Positions 17,721 through 26,980 of a stretch of DNA of 64,000 nucleotides are shown one piece after another (the stretch's first letter is position 1; each line of letters begins with the position of its first letter). The notes under the pieces were generated by a model. It saw only the letters and a list, made by a program, of their open reading frames with translations, had not been told where the DNA came from and made no database searches. Made by a program: the position numbers and the translations under genes. The DNA comes from Bradyrhizobium sp. Ec3.3 (GTDB lineage Bacteria > Pseudomonadota > Alphaproteobacteria > Rhizobiales > Xanthobacteraceae): positions 74,907 to 138,906 of the forward strand of contig NZ_KI421478.1 of NCBI RefSeq assembly GCF_000472925.1. The letters run 5' to 3'.

Positions 17721-17990
17721 TTAACGACGAATGTTGTGCTTCTCGAGCAGCGCCTTGTACCGCGCCTCGTCCTTCTTCTTGAGGTAGTCGAGGAGCGAAC
17801 GGCGCGTCGACACGAGCTTCAAGAGGCCGCGGCGCGAATGGTTGTCCTTCACGTGGGTCTTGAAATGGTTCGTGAGGTTGTTGATGCGTTCCGAAAGGAT
17901 CGCGACCTGGACCTCAGGCGAGCCGGTGTCGCCGGCCTTGGTGGCATTCGTCTTGATGACTTCCGCTTTGCGTTCTGCGGCAATCGACAT
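17721..17990 (-). CDS. rpsO: 30S ribosomal protein S15
   Basis: 89 aa, the exact usual length. The ATG at 17990 (MSIAAERKAEVIK) is chosen over an in-frame TTG at 17996 because GAGAG lies at good spacing from it. The body is classical S15: GDTGSPEVQVAILSERINNL, HFKTHVKDNHSRRGLL and the end RYKALLEKHNIRR. S15 binds 16S rRNA helices 20-22 early in 30S assembly. It lies 2 bp downstream of truB, and its own terminator follows. Confidence 0.98.
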   Translation of the reverse strand: MSIAAERKAEVIKTNATKAGDTGSPEVQVAILSERINNLTNHFKTHVKDNHSRRGLLKLVSTRRSLLDYLKKKDEARYKALLEKHNIRR

Positions 17991-17992
17991 CG

Positions 17993-19111
17993 TCAATTTC
18001 TCTCGTTGCGACCGGTGCTGGCAGTCAGGCCGGTCAGGTTGAACACACGCTTGGGGATGATTTCGCCATTGCCAACTTCAGCAAGCGCCAAAAGACGGCC
18101 TGCCACCGTGACATAGACTGTGCCGCTACAAGTGGGCGCATCCCGTCCGCGCAATAAAACGGCCTGGCCCCGATGGAGCCTTGCCGCATCAGCCCGAGTG
18201 ACGGCCAGTGCCGGGATGTCGTCCAGCGCGGTCTCAACGGGCAAAAGCGCGTCGGCGAGGCTGCCCTCGCCGGACGCGGCTCTATGGCACAAAGCCTCCA
18301 ACTGATCCAGCGGAATCATGTCGTTCTCGCCAAATGGACCGACCAGGGTCCGCCGCAGCGCGCAGATATGGCCGAAAGTGCCAAGAATCCGGCCCATATC
18401 GCGGGCCAACGCGCGGACATAGGTCCCCTTGCCGCATTCGGCTTCGAATACCGCTCGATCGCTATCTGGTTGATCCACAAGGGATAAATGGTGAATCTCA
18501 ACCGGGCGGGGGGCCAGTTCCACGACCTCGCCGTCGCGCGCCAAGTCGTAGGCACGCTCGCCCTGGACCTTGATCGCGGAATAGCGCGGCGGGACCTGCT
18601 CGATGACGCCGGTGAACCGGGGCAGCAGCGCCAGGATGGCCTCCCGGGTCGGGCGCTGGTCGGAGGTCGCGGTCGCCCGGCCCTCGATATCATCGGTATC
18701 GCGCTCCTCGCCCCAGCAGACGGTGAAGCGGTAGCGCTTGCGGCCGTCCATCACGAAGGGGACGGTCTTGGTGGCTTCCCCGAGCGCGATCGGCAGGCCG
18801 CCGGAGGCGAGCGGATCGAGGGTGCCGGCGTGGCCGGCGCGCTTGGCCTGGAACAGGCGCTTCACCACCGCAACCGCCTGCGTCGAGGTCATTCCGATCG
18901 GCTTGTCGAGCACGACCCAGCCGTGCACATCGCGCCGGTCGCGGCGCGGCTGATTGCTCTTCTGCTGCTTGGCGCGCGGATCATTGTTGACGCGGCGCTC
19001 CTGCGCATGCGGCGTGGCGTCGCCGCGCATCTCGGCAAAATTATTTTTTTGCACGTCGCGCGAATCAGCGTCTTCGGTGCCGATTGCACCGTGAGCCGGG
19101 TCCGTCATCAT
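17993..19111 (-). CDS. truB: tRNA pseudouridine55 synthase
   Basis: 372 aa. The catalytic aspartate lies in GHAGTLDPLASG, and the rest of the TruB core is clear (GWVVLDKPIGMTSTQAV; VPPRYSAIKVQGERAYDLAR; GTYVRALARDMG). It isomerises U55 in the T loop of tRNAs. The N-terminus has an extra, highly charged stretch of about 60 residues absent from E. coli TruB. The ATG overlaps the rbfA stop (ATGA), implying translational coupling. Confidence 0.97.
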   Translation of the reverse strand: MMTDPAHGAIGTEDADSRDVQKNNFAEMRGDATPHAQERRVNNDPRAKQQKSNQPRRDRRDVHGWVVLDKPIGMTSTQAVAVVKRLFQAKRAGHAGTLDPLASGGLPIALGEATKTVPFVMDGRKRYRFTVCWGEERDTDDIEGRATATSDQRPTREAILALLPRFTGVIEQVPPRYSAIKVQGERAYDLARDGEVVELAPRPVEIHHLSLVDQPDSDRAVFEAECGKGTYVRALARDMGRILGTFGHICALRRTLVGPFGENDMIPLDQLEALCHRAASGEGSLADALLPVETALDDIPALAVTRADAARLHRGQAVLLRGRDAPTCSGTVYVTVAGRLLALAEVGNGEIIPKRVFNLTGLTASTGRNERN

Positions 19112-19551
19112 TGTTCTTCTTCCCGATCCGAATCCGGATACTGTTCCAGATCCTTGTCCAAGTCTTTTTGCACCGCAGGCGTTCGCAATAATTTCTCGAT
19201 CCGTTCCGCTTCGTCGAATCGCTCGTCGACGCGGAAGCGAATGTCAGGTGCAAATTTCAGGTTAACGCGCCGCGCGACTTCGCCGCGCAGGAATTTCTTG
19301 TTGCGATCGAGCGCTGCAATCACGCGTTCGGTGTCGCGGCCGCCGAGCGGCATCACGTAGATGGTCGCGAGCTTCAAATCCGGCGACATCCGTACCTCCG
19401 GCACGGTGATGATGTGGCCTTCGAGGTCCGCATCATGCACATTGCCTTGCGCCAGAATATCGGCCATCGCATGGCGAACCTGCTCGCCGACGCGCAACTG
19501 TCGCTGCGAGCCGCCGGGCGCGGAGCTCTTTTTCTGATGGTGGCGGGGCAT
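19108..19551 (-). CDS. rbfA: Ribosome-binding factor A
   Basis: 147 aa. A KH-like single domain with the RbfA signature: QLRVGEQVRHAMADIL, VRMSPDLKLATIYVMPLG and LKFAPDIRFRVDERFDEAERI. It binds immature 30S near helix 1 of 16S rRNA and assists cold-adapted maturation. The end is very acidic (SDREEEQ). It lies 156 bp downstream of infB; the gap contains a 9-bp stem hairpin (19629-19653, GATGGCCGG / CCGGCCATC) without a T tract. Confidence 0.96.
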   Translation of the reverse strand: MPRHHQKKSSAPGGSQRQLRVGEQVRHAMADILAQGNVHDADLEGHIITVPEVRMSPDLKLATIYVMPLGGRDTERVIAALDRNKKFLRGEVARRVNLKFAPDIRFRVDERFDEAERIEKLLRTPAVQKDLDKDLEQYPDSDREEEQ

Positions 19552-19707
19552 TTCTCTGAAAAATCACCTCATCATGCCTGTGATGGGACACGGGCATTGT
19601 CATTGTCATGTTGAACGAATGAGACGTCGATGGCCGGAATGAATCCGGCCATCGCGCTCTCGCAATTTCAGTTCAAAAAGATCCAGGCGCTTCGGTAAGA
19701 TTTGGAC

Positions 19708-22389
19708 TTACAGGGAGCGCTGGATCGTCTCCACTCGATAACACTCGATCACGTCGCCCACGCGCATGTCGTGGTAGCTCTCGAAGGCCATGCCGCATTC
19801 CTGGCCGGCCTGCACTTCCTTCACTTCGTCCTTGAAGCGCTTCAGCGTCGACAGCTTGCCTTCGTGCACGACGACGTTGTCGCGGATCAGGCGCACATTG
19901 GCGCCGCGTTCCACGGTACCGTCGGTGACGCGGCAGCCGGCGACCTTGCCGACCTTGGAGATGTTGAAGATCTCCAGGATCTCGGCATTGCCCAGCATGG
20001 TTTCGCGCAGGGTCGGCGCGAGCAGACCGCTCATCGCCTTCTTCACGTCATCCACGAGGTCGTAGATGATGTTGTAGTAGCGGATCTCGATGCCGTTGCG
20101 CTTGGCGGCCGCGGCCGCCTCCTTGTTGGCGCGAACCGAGAAGCCGATGATCGCTGCGTTGAAGCCTTCAGCGAGCGTCACGTCGGATTCCGAGATGCCG
20201 CCGACACCGGCATGCAGGATGCGGGCTGCGACTTCGTCGGTGCCGAGCTTCTCGAGCGAGCCGAGGATCGCTTCCAGCGAGCCCTGGACGTCGGCCTTGA
20301 CGATCAGCGGGAATTCCTTGCGGCCCGCGGTCTTCAACTGCGACATCATCTGCTCGAGCGAGCCACGCATGCCGGAGATCGAGGCTGCCGCGTTCTCGCG
20401 CTTCTGGTGCGCGCGGTAGCTGGTGACCTGCCGGGCGCGGGCTTCGTTCTCGACGACCGCGAGACGGTCGCCGGCCTCCGGCGGACCGTTGAAGCCGAGC
20501 ACTTCGACCGGCACCGACGGACCTGCCTCCTGCACCGTGTCGCCCTGATCGGAGATCAACGCACGGACACGGCCCATCTCGGCGCCTGCGACGATGATGT
20601 CGCCGACACGGAGCGTGCCGCGCTGGACCAGCACGGTCGCGACGGGACCACGGCCGCGGTCGAGCTTGGCCTCGATCACGGTGCCCTCGGCCGGACGCTG
20701 CGAATTGGTCTTCAGGTCGAGGATTTCGGCCTGCAGCGCGATCATCTCGAGCAGCTTGTCGAGATTGGTCTTGTTCTTGGCGGAGACCTCGACGTCGACG
20801 ACTTCGCCGCCGAACGATTCGACCTGCACCTCATGCTGGAGCAGCTCGGTGCGCACGCGCTCGGGCTTTGCGTCGGGCTTGTCGATCTTGTTGATCGCCA
20901 CGATGATCGGCACGCGCGCCGCCTTGGCGTGGTTGATGGCCTCGACCGTCTGCGGCATCACGCCGTCGTCGGCCGCGACCACCAGCACGACGATGTCGGT
21001 GACCTTGGCGCCGCGAGCGCGCATGGCGGTGAACGCGGCGTGGCCGGGCGTGTCGATGAAGGTGATCTTCTTGCCGCTCTCAGGCGACAGGACCTGATAG
21101 GCGCCGATATGCTGGGTGATACCGCCGGCTTCGCCCGAGACCACATTGGCATGACGGAGCGCGTCGAGCAGCGAGGTCTTGCCGTGGTCGACGTGGCCCA
21201 TCACGGTCACGACGGGCGACCGCGTTTCGGTGTCGGTGGAATCGTCGACGGCGTCGAACAGGCCTTCCTCAACGTCCGACGCGGCGACGCGCTTGACGGT
21301 GTGACCCAGTTCTTCAGCGATGAGCTGCGCAGTGTCGGCGTCGATCACGTCGGTGATCTTGTGCATCGCGCCCTGCTTCATCAGCATGCGGATGACGTCG
21401 ACCGCGCGCTCGGACATGCGGTTGGCGAGTTCCTGGATGGTGATCGCTTCCGGGATCGTCACCTCGCGGATCAGCTTTTCCTTCGGTTCGTTCGAGGCAT
21501 GGCCCTTCAGGCGCTGGGTGCGTCGGCGGAACGAGGCGATCGAGCGCTCGCGCACTTCGTCGGCATTGAGCGCGGTGACGACCGTCAGGCGGCCGCGCTC
21601 CTTCTGCGGGCCGGGCTTGTGGGTGGTCTTGGGGGCTGCCGCCGGACGCGCGACGCCGCCGGGACCGCGGCGGATCTGGCGCGGACCCTCGTCCTCGTCC
21701 GGTCCGGCGGCGACTGCGGGGGCGCGACCCGCCGGGCCGGCCGGCCGCTGCGTGGTCGTTGCGGGCCGGGCCGCGGAGGCCGTCGGCCGCGCACTGGTCG
21801 TCCCGGGCCGCGGCGCAGGAGCCACCGGTGCTGCCGTCGCGGTGCGCGCCGCAGATTGCGGCTGCTCGCCTTCGCCAAAACGCTTCTTGGCCTCGATCTC
21901 GGCCTTCCGCTTGGCTTCGTCTTCGTGGCGATGACGTTCGTCCTCGGCCTTGCGGCGGGCTTCAGCGGCCTCGCGCTCAGCGCGCTCGGCGGTTTCGCGG
22001 ATGGCGCGGCGCTGGGCCTCTTCCTCGGCCTGGCGGCGTTCCTCGACCTCGCGCAGCTTGGCATCGGCCAGCGCGCTGGCGCGGGCGGAACGTTCGTCCT
22101 CGGTCAGCGTGCGCAGCACCACGCCGGAATTGGCGTTGCGCGGCGCGGCGGGCGGCGGAGCCGGGCGCGCCGCAGGAGCGGGGGCGGCCGGCGCCGGCTT
22201 CGCAACCTCAGGGGTGTGCGGCTCGGTGTCCCCGATCCGGCGCTTGCCGCGCTTCTCGACCACAACCTGCTTGCTGCGGCCATGGCTGAAGCTCTGGCGC
22301 ACGGTGCCCGTTTCGACGCGCGGCTTGAGCGTCAGCGTCTTGCTCGGAACGCTCAGCTTCTTGTCGCCAGGGGTCTTGGTATCAACCAT
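19708..22389 (-). CDS. infB: Translation initiation factor IF-2
   Basis: 893 aa. The N-terminal third is a low-complexity Ala/Pro/Arg- and Glu/Arg-rich region (coiled-coil-like EEEAQRRAIRETAERAEREA), as in other alphaproteobacterial IF-2. The GTPase domain starts near residue 395 with VMGHVDHGKTSLLD (G1), then DTPGHAAF (G3) and NKIDKPDA (G4). Domains II-IV follow and bind fMet-tRNA. It lies 64 bp downstream of ylxR in the same operon. Confidence 0.98.
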   Translation of the reverse strand: MVDTKTPGDKKLSVPSKTLTLKPRVETGTVRQSFSHGRSKQVVVEKRGKRRIGDTEPHTPEVAKPAPAAPAPAARPAPPPAAPRNANSGVVLRTLTEDERSARASALADAKLREVEERRQAEEEAQRRAIRETAERAEREAAEARRKAEDERHRHEDEAKRKAEIEAKKRFGEGEQPQSAARTATAAPVAPAPRPGTTSARPTASAARPATTTQRPAGPAGRAPAVAAGPDEDEGPRQIRRGPGGVARPAAAPKTTHKPGPQKERGRLTVVTALNADEVRERSIASFRRRTQRLKGHASNEPKEKLIREVTIPEAITIQELANRMSERAVDVIRMLMKQGAMHKITDVIDADTAQLIAEELGHTVKRVAASDVEEGLFDAVDDSTDTETRSPVVTVMGHVDHGKTSLLDALRHANVVSGEAGGITQHIGAYQVLSPESGKKITFIDTPGHAAFTAMRARGAKVTDIVVLVVAADDGVMPQTVEAINHAKAARVPIIVAINKIDKPDAKPERVRTELLQHEVQVESFGGEVVDVEVSAKNKTNLDKLLEMIALQAEILDLKTNSQRPAEGTVIEAKLDRGRGPVATVLVQRGTLRVGDIIVAGAEMGRVRALISDQGDTVQEAGPSVPVEVLGFNGPPEAGDRLAVVENEARARQVTSYRAHQKRENAAASISGMRGSLEQMMSQLKTAGRKEFPLIVKADVQGSLEAILGSLEKLGTDEVAARILHAGVGGISESDVTLAEGFNAAIIGFSVRANKEAAAAAKRNGIEIRYYNIIYDLVDDVKKAMSGLLAPTLRETMLGNAEILEIFNISKVGKVAGCRVTDGTVERGANVRLIRDNVVVHEGKLSTLKRFKDEVKEVQAGQECGMAFESYHDMRVGDVIECYRVETIQRSL

Positions 22390-22453
22390 TCAGCAGTCCT
22401 AATCTTGTTGTCGTTGTGCGTTGCCGCACCGTCATACCGGTCGTCGTTTGTCT

Positions 22454-23137
22454 TCAGAAATCCTGGCCGCGCTTTTCGGCAGTCTCGTCATCGTCCGCCA
22501 TCCGGTATCGGACCAGCATCTGGCTACGTGACAGGAATGTCCTGCTCGCCGGGCCCGCGAGCAGCGCAGCATGTATCACATTTGACCTGCCTAGTGCCAA
22601 ATCCAATTCTGCCGATTTCAATGCGGTGACGACCGGAATTTGCGTCTTCTCGTCGCGATTCCGCTCGTTTTGCCGCACCATCGCGTCCAATTTGCGGATT
22701 CCGTCCTGAGCTCCGTCACTGGCGTGGATCAGGACTGCAACCGCTCCCTCTTTCAGGGCGGTCTCGACTTTGCCGAAACCGGCCAGGACCTGGCCCGCCT
22801 TGGTGGCAATCGCCAGCGCCTCGGTCACACTCCGAACCAGCAGCGTTTCCGTGTCAGAGGGAAGCGTCGGCGGGACGCGCAAATTGCGCCTGAAGGCCTT
22901 GCTGAAATGGTTACGGCGGACGGCTTCCGCAACCGCCTGTCGCGAGGCCGATATCCACATGCCCCGGCCAGGGAGCTTGCGCTTGAGGTCGGGAACAATA
23001 TCGCCCTGGGGTGAAACGACGAAGCGGATCAGCTCGTCGATCGGCCGGACCTTTCGGCTGACCACGCACATGCGCATGGTCGCGGACCTTTCGGTCCGCG
23101 GTCCATGGTCGAGTTCGGGGTCAGTGCTAGCAAGCAT
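22454..23137 (-). CDS. YlxR (DUF448) RNA-binding protein with an L7Ae-like extension
   Basis: 227 aa. Residues about 20-90 are the YlxR domain (MCVVSRKVRPIDELIRFVV, PGRGMWISAS), a small predicted RNA-binding fold. Residues about 100-190 resemble the L7Ae/L30e fold (ALAIATKAGQVLAGFGKVE; GAVAVLIHASDG). The fusion is usual in alphaproteobacteria, whereas Bacillus has separate YlxR and YlxQ. The gene sits between nusA and infB, consistent with a role in transcription, RNase P or ribosome biology. Start taken at 23137; an internal ATG is at 23077. Confidence 0.88.
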   Translation of the reverse strand: MLASTDPELDHGPRTERSATMRMCVVSRKVRPIDELIRFVVSPQGDIVPDLKRKLPGRGMWISASRQAVAEAVRRNHFSKAFRRNLRVPPTLPSDTETLLVRSVTEALAIATKAGQVLAGFGKVETALKEGAVAVLIHASDGAQDGIRKLDAMVRQNERNRDEKTQIPVVTALKSAELDLALGRSNVIHAALLAGPASRTFLSRSQMLVRYRMADDDETAEKRGQDF

Positions 23138-23161
23138 CCGGGCGACATCTCCTGATCGCCC

Positions 23162-24772
23162 TTAAGCCGGCTGCTGTTCGGACGCCTCGGCGTCTTCAGC
23201 GGGCTTGGCGAGGTCGGCCTCGGTGATCCAGCCGGCCTTGACGCGCGCCTGCATGATCATCGCCTCCGCATCGTCGCGGGAGATGTCGATGCCGTCGAGC
23301 GCGCCCTTGAACTTGGTCTGCTCGCCGCCTTCCTTGCGCTCGGTCCAGCCGACCAGGTCGTCGGTGGCGCAGCCGGCGAGGTCGTCGACAGTCTTGATGT
23401 CGTTCTCGCCGAACTTCACCAGCATCTTCGAGGTGACGCCGGGCACGTCCTTGACGGCATCCTCGACGCCGAGTTCCTTGCGCTTGGCCTCGAGCTCGGC
23501 TTCCTGCTGCTCCAGATATTCGCGCGCGCGGTTCTGCAGCTCCTGCGCGGTCTCCTCGTCGAAACCTTCGATGCCGGCGAGTTCCTTGACGTCGACCATC
23601 GCCAGTTCCTCGACCGAGGTGAAGCCTTCGGACGCCAGCAATTGACCGACCACCTCGTCGACATTGAGCGATTCCATGAAGACGCGGGTGGAGTTCTCGA
23701 AATCGGCCTGGCGGCGCTCCGATTCCTCCTGCTCGGTCAGGATGTCGATGTCCCAGCCGGTAAGCTGCGAGGCGAGGCGGACGTTCTGGCCGCGGCGGCC
23801 GATCGCCAGCGACAGCTGGTTGTTGGTGTCGGGCACCACGACCTCGATGCGCTCGCGGTCCTCGTCGATGACGACCTTGGACACTTCGGCCGGCGCCAGC
23901 GCGTTGACCACGAAGGTCGCGATATCCGGCGACCAGGGGATGATGTCGATCTTCTCGCCCTGCAATTCGTTCACCACCGCCTGCACGCGAGAGCCGCGCA
24001 TACCGACGCAGGCGCCGACCGGATCGACCGAGGAATCGCGGGAAATTACGCCGATTTTCGCGCGCGAGCCGGGATCGCGGGCCACCGCCTTGATCTCGAC
24101 GATGCCGTCATAGATTTCCGGCACTTCCTGCGCGAACAGCTTCGCCATGAACTGCGGATGGGTGCGGGAGAGGAAGATCTGCGGGCCGCGGGTCTCGCGG
24201 CGCACGTCGAAGATATAGGCGCGGACGCGATCGCCGTTGCGGAACACCTCGCGCGGCAGCATCTCGTCGCGGCGGATGATGGCTTCGCCACGGCCGAGAT
24301 CGACGATCACGCTGCCATATTCGACACGCTTGACGACACCGTTGACGATGTCGCCGATGCGGTCCTTGAATTCCTGGTACTGCCGGTCGCGCTCGGCCTC
24401 GCGCACCTTCTGCACGATGACCTGCTTGGCGGACTGCGCGGCGATGCGGCCATATTCCAGCGGCGGCAGCGTATCGGCAATGGTGTCGCCGACCTGGGCG
24501 CCGGGATTGGCGCGCTGCGCGTCGACCAGTGAAATCTGGTTGGAATGATTTTCAACCTTGTCGACGACCAGCATGTGGCGCGACAGCCGGAGCTCGCCCT
24601 TCTTGGGGTCGATCTCGGCGTGAACGTCGGTCTCGCTGCCGTAACGGGCGCGCGCCGCCTTCGCGATGGCGTCCTCCATCGCGGCAATGACGATACCGCG
24701 GTCGATCGATTTCTCGCGCGCAACGGCGTCGGCGATCTGCAGCAATTCAAGTCGATTGGCGCTGACTGCCAT
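23162..24772 (-). CDS. nusA: Transcription termination/antitermination factor NusA
   Basis: 536 aa. Order: N-terminal RNA-polymerase-binding domain (about 1-125), S1 domain (GDIVNGVVKRVEYGSVIVDL, about 133-200), two KH domains (PVGACVGMRGSRVQAVVNEL and LAIGRRGQNVRLASQLTGWD), then two C-terminal acidic helix-hairpin-helix repeats as in E. coli. NusA modulates pausing, intrinsic termination and rRNA antitermination. Two bp after rimP. If the rimP leader terminator is real, NusA might influence expression of its own operon. Confidence 0.98.
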   Translation of the reverse strand: MAVSANRLELLQIADAVAREKSIDRGIVIAAMEDAIAKAARARYGSETDVHAEIDPKKGELRLSRHMLVVDKVENHSNQISLVDAQRANPGAQVGDTIADTLPPLEYGRIAAQSAKQVIVQKVREAERDRQYQEFKDRIGDIVNGVVKRVEYGSVIVDLGRGEAIIRRDEMLPREVFRNGDRVRAYIFDVRRETRGPQIFLSRTHPQFMAKLFAQEVPEIYDGIVEIKAVARDPGSRAKIGVISRDSSVDPVGACVGMRGSRVQAVVNELQGEKIDIIPWSPDIATFVVNALAPAEVSKVVIDEDRERIEVVVPDTNNQLSLAIGRRGQNVRLASQLTGWDIDILTEQEESERRQADFENSTRVFMESLNVDEVVGQLLASEGFTSVEELAMVDVKELAGIEGFDEETAQELQNRAREYLEQQEAELEAKRKELGVEDAVKDVPGVTSKMLVKFGENDIKTVDDLAGCATDDLVGWTERKEGGEQTKFKGALDGIDISRDDAEAMIMQARVKAGWITEADLAKPAEDAEASEQQPA

Positions 24773-24774
24773 GG

Positions 24775-25530
24775 TTAGTCTCCTTCGTCAGGCTCGATTT
24801 CGCCGCGCCGCGCCCGTTCGGCGGCCAGGCGATGTTGCTTGGTGTTCTTCGGTGCCGGGTTCTTTTTCGGCTTGGTGTTCTTGGTCGTCTTTTCGCTGAT
24901 CTTGGCGTGCGCCGGTTGCGGCGGCTCCAGGCCGAGATTGCGGCGCATCTCGCGTTCCTGCGCCTTGCCCCGGCGCATGGACTCCGCGATCAGCTCGTCG
25001 GTCAGGACCAGTCGCGCCTCGCCGATATCCTCCATCACCAGGAGAACGTCGGTGTCCTCGCCGGCCTTGACGTCGTCGCGCGTGATGCGAACGCGGTCGC
25101 CTTCGATGCCGGCAATGGTGCCGCGGAAGCGCTTTCGCCCGTCATGGGCGACGGCCATCTCGATCTTCACGAGGTGACCCAGATGGCGCTCGAAATCGGA
25201 GCGGCGCACCAGCGGCCGGTCGATCCCCGGCGAGGATATCTCCAGCCGATAGGCGCGGTCGATGGGATCGGCGACGTCGAGCACCGGCGACAGCGCCCGC
25301 GAGATCGCCTCGCAATCCTCGATCTGCATTGAGCCGTCCGGCCGCTCCGCCATGACCTGGACCGTGCAGCCGGCTTCCCCGGAGATGCGGATCCGCACCA
25401 GGCGATAGCCCATGCCTTGCAGCACGGGGCCCGCGATCGCCGAGACCCGCGCGGCCACGCCCGGCTCGACCACGAGCCGCGGCTCGGCCAATAGCTCGGT
25501 ATCTGTGGAACCAGCGCTGGGTTCGATCAT
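24775..25530 (-). CDS. rimP: Ribosome maturation factor RimP
   Basis: 251 aa from the ATG at 25530; an in-frame TTG at 25542 is an alternative with a weak AGAAG site. The RimP core is at about residues 20-190 (MGYRLVRIRISGEAGCTVQV; YRLEISSPGIDRPLVRRSDF). A Lys-rich tail (KNTKPKKNPAPKNTKQHRL) extends well beyond the E. coli protein and may bind rRNA. RimP acts in early 30S assembly. First gene of the operon, preceded by a leader of about 165-180 nt with a terminator-like hairpin. Confidence 0.95.
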   Translation of the reverse strand: MIEPSAGSTDTELLAEPRLVVEPGVAARVSAIAGPVLQGMGYRLVRIRISGEAGCTVQVMAERPDGSMQIEDCEAISRALSPVLDVADPIDRAYRLEISSPGIDRPLVRRSDFERHLGHLVKIEMAVAHDGRKRFRGTIAGIEGDRVRITRDDVKAGEDTDVLLVMEDIGEARLVLTDELIAESMRRGKAQEREMRRNLGLEPPQPAHAKISEKTTKNTKPKKNPAPKNTKQHRLAAERARRGEIEPDEGD

Positions 25531-25648
25531 ATCAGGGGTCAAGACGCTTCTAGTGGTTAACGCTTGCTTTAAGCTGCTTTAGGGAACTCGTGGGGTCGGT
25601 CGGCCCTCGCAGACGTGGTCGCCCGATCTCGTCGTCGATGCAGGTAAC

Positions 25649-25678
25649 AAAAAAGAGCGGGTCCTTCCGGGCCCACTC
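25649..25678 (-). terminator. Premature-terminator hairpin in the rimP leader
   Basis: On the minus strand GAGTGGGCCC-GGAA-GGACCCGCTC is a 10-bp stem (two positions are wobble pairs) followed by six T. It lies about 30-58 nt after the predicted start of transcription and more than 100 nt before rimP. No minus-strand gene lies between promoter and hairpin, so it should act as an attenuator or end a short leader RNA. Confidence 0.75.
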
Positions 25679-25713
25679 TCAATACCGATCGTATGAGAAG
25701 ATAAGTTGCCGCG

Positions 25714-25742
25714 GATATAGCGCTTTTCGCCCCTCTCGACAA
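25714..25742 (-). promoter_or_regulatory. Promoter of the rimP-nusA-infB operon
   Basis: On the minus strand TTGTCG (25737-25742), 17 bp and TATATC (25714-25719) closely fit the alphaproteobacterial sigma-70 type CTTGAC-N17-CTATAT. Transcription should begin near 25707. Confidence 0.7.
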
Positions 25743-25748
25743 GGCCCG

Positions 25749-25770
25749 GCCGCCCCAGGAGCGGCTTTTT
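25749..25770 (+). terminator. Plus-strand terminator-like hairpin without an obvious gene
   Basis: GCCGC-CCCAGGA-GCGGC is followed by TTTTT. No plus-strand gene precedes it, since rimP is on the minus strand. It could stop antisense transcription entering from the rimP side. A chance structure is possible in GC-rich DNA. Confidence 0.4.
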
Positions 25771-25884
25771 GTGCGGCCCATGGCCTAACCGTTCCTTCAC
25801 CAAGGATGGCCTAAATTGCCTGCTGGCGGCGCATTTTAAGGCTTCTCGTGTACTCCCGGCGTGCCCAATGCGAGTTTGCGTTTC

Positions 25885-26967
25885 ATGACCGTTGCCACGT
25901 CGCTCATTCCCGGACTGGACGAGATCGTCAGGCGTGGCGACCCCCGGCGTCGCAGCGACATCGCGCGCGCCGTCGCTGACCTGTTCTTCCAGGACGCCGC
26001 CAAGCTCAGACCTGATCTCGTCGATCTCTTCGACAATCTCCTGATCGACCTCGTTCCGCATGCCGACCTGACGGCGCGCATCGATCTTGCCGAACGGTTT
26101 TCGCGCGTGGCAAACGCGCCGCGCCATCTCGTCGGTCAGCTCGCGCGCGAAAACGAAATTCAGGTGGCGGGCCCCGTGCTGCGCCGCTCGCCGGTGCTCG
26201 ACGAAGCCGCGCTGCTGGAGATTGCGCGCCTGAAAGGTCAGGGCCACCTTCTTGCCATGACCGAGCGACCCGTCCTGTCCGCCGACATCACCGATGTGCT
26301 GGTCGAGCGCGGCGATCGCGACGTGGTGCGGCGTGCCGTCGGCAATGCCGGTGCGATGTTCTCGGCAGGAGGCTATTCGGAGCTGATCAAGCGTGCGGCA
26401 CAGGACGGCGTGCTGACGCTCAAGATCGGCCAGCGCGACGATCTCTCCGGCGACCAGCTCAGGGACCTCCTGGGCGGAACGCTCGACGTCATCCGCCGTC
26501 GTCTGTCGAGCGTGGTCAAGCCTGCGCGCCAGGCCGAGATCAGGCGCGCGATGAACGAGCTCGAGGAGGCCTCGCTGCCGCCAGGTCCGCGGCGCGATTA
26601 TGCGGCGGCACAGCGCACCGTGCTCGGCCTGCATCGCGAAGGTCACCTCGGCGAAAGCGCGCTGCTCGGCTTCGCTAAGGCCCACAAATATGAGGAATCC
26701 ATCGCTGCGCTGTCCGCGATGTCCGGCGTCAGGCTCTCCGTGCTCGACCGGCTGATCGCCGGCGACCGTTACGATCCGATCCTGATCCTGGGCCGGGTTC
26801 TGAATTTCGGCTGGCCGACCGTGCGCGCCCTGATCCTGTTGTGGTACGGCCCGCAGCGCGCGCCCGCAGATGCCGATATCGAAGCGGCGCGAATGAACTT
26901 CACCAAGCTGATGCCGTCGACCGCCGAGCGCGTCGTGAATTTCTGGCGCAGCCGCCAGACGATCTGA
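25885..26967 (+). CDS. DUF2336 protein
   Basis: 360 aa from ATG 25885; a GTG at 25861 in the same frame is possible. The sequence is a series of short helical repeats (EIVRRGDPRRRSDIARAVAD, LAERFSRVANAPRHLVGQLA, VLDEAALLEIARLKGQGHLL) as in DUF2336 proteins, which are alphaproteobacterial and have a HEAT-like helical N-terminal part. No enzymatic motif is seen. Some DUF2336 genes are linked to motility or cell-cycle regulons, but no such gene is nearby here. Divergent from rimP. Confidence 0.8.
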   Translation: MTVATSLIPGLDEIVRRGDPRRRSDIARAVADLFFQDAAKLRPDLVDLFDNLLIDLVPHADLTARIDLAERFSRVANAPRHLVGQLARENEIQVAGPVLRRSPVLDEAALLEIARLKGQGHLLAMTERPVLSADITDVLVERGDRDVVRRAVGNAGAMFSAGGYSELIKRAAQDGVLTLKIGQRDDLSGDQLRDLLGGTLDVIRRRLSSVVKPARQAEIRRAMNELEEASLPPGPRRDYAAAQRTVLGLHREGHLGESALLGFAKAHKYEESIAALSAMSGVRLSVLDRLIAGDRYDPILILGRVLNFGWPTVRALILLWYGPQRAPADADIEAARMNFTKLMPSTAERVVNFWRSRQTI

Positions 26968-26980
26968 GGTCAATTCTTCT

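Noticed and set aside
19702..22629. Plus-strand open frame of 975 codons opposite infB
   Set aside because: Antisense shadow of infB with Asp/His/Arg-rich composition and no recognisable fold.
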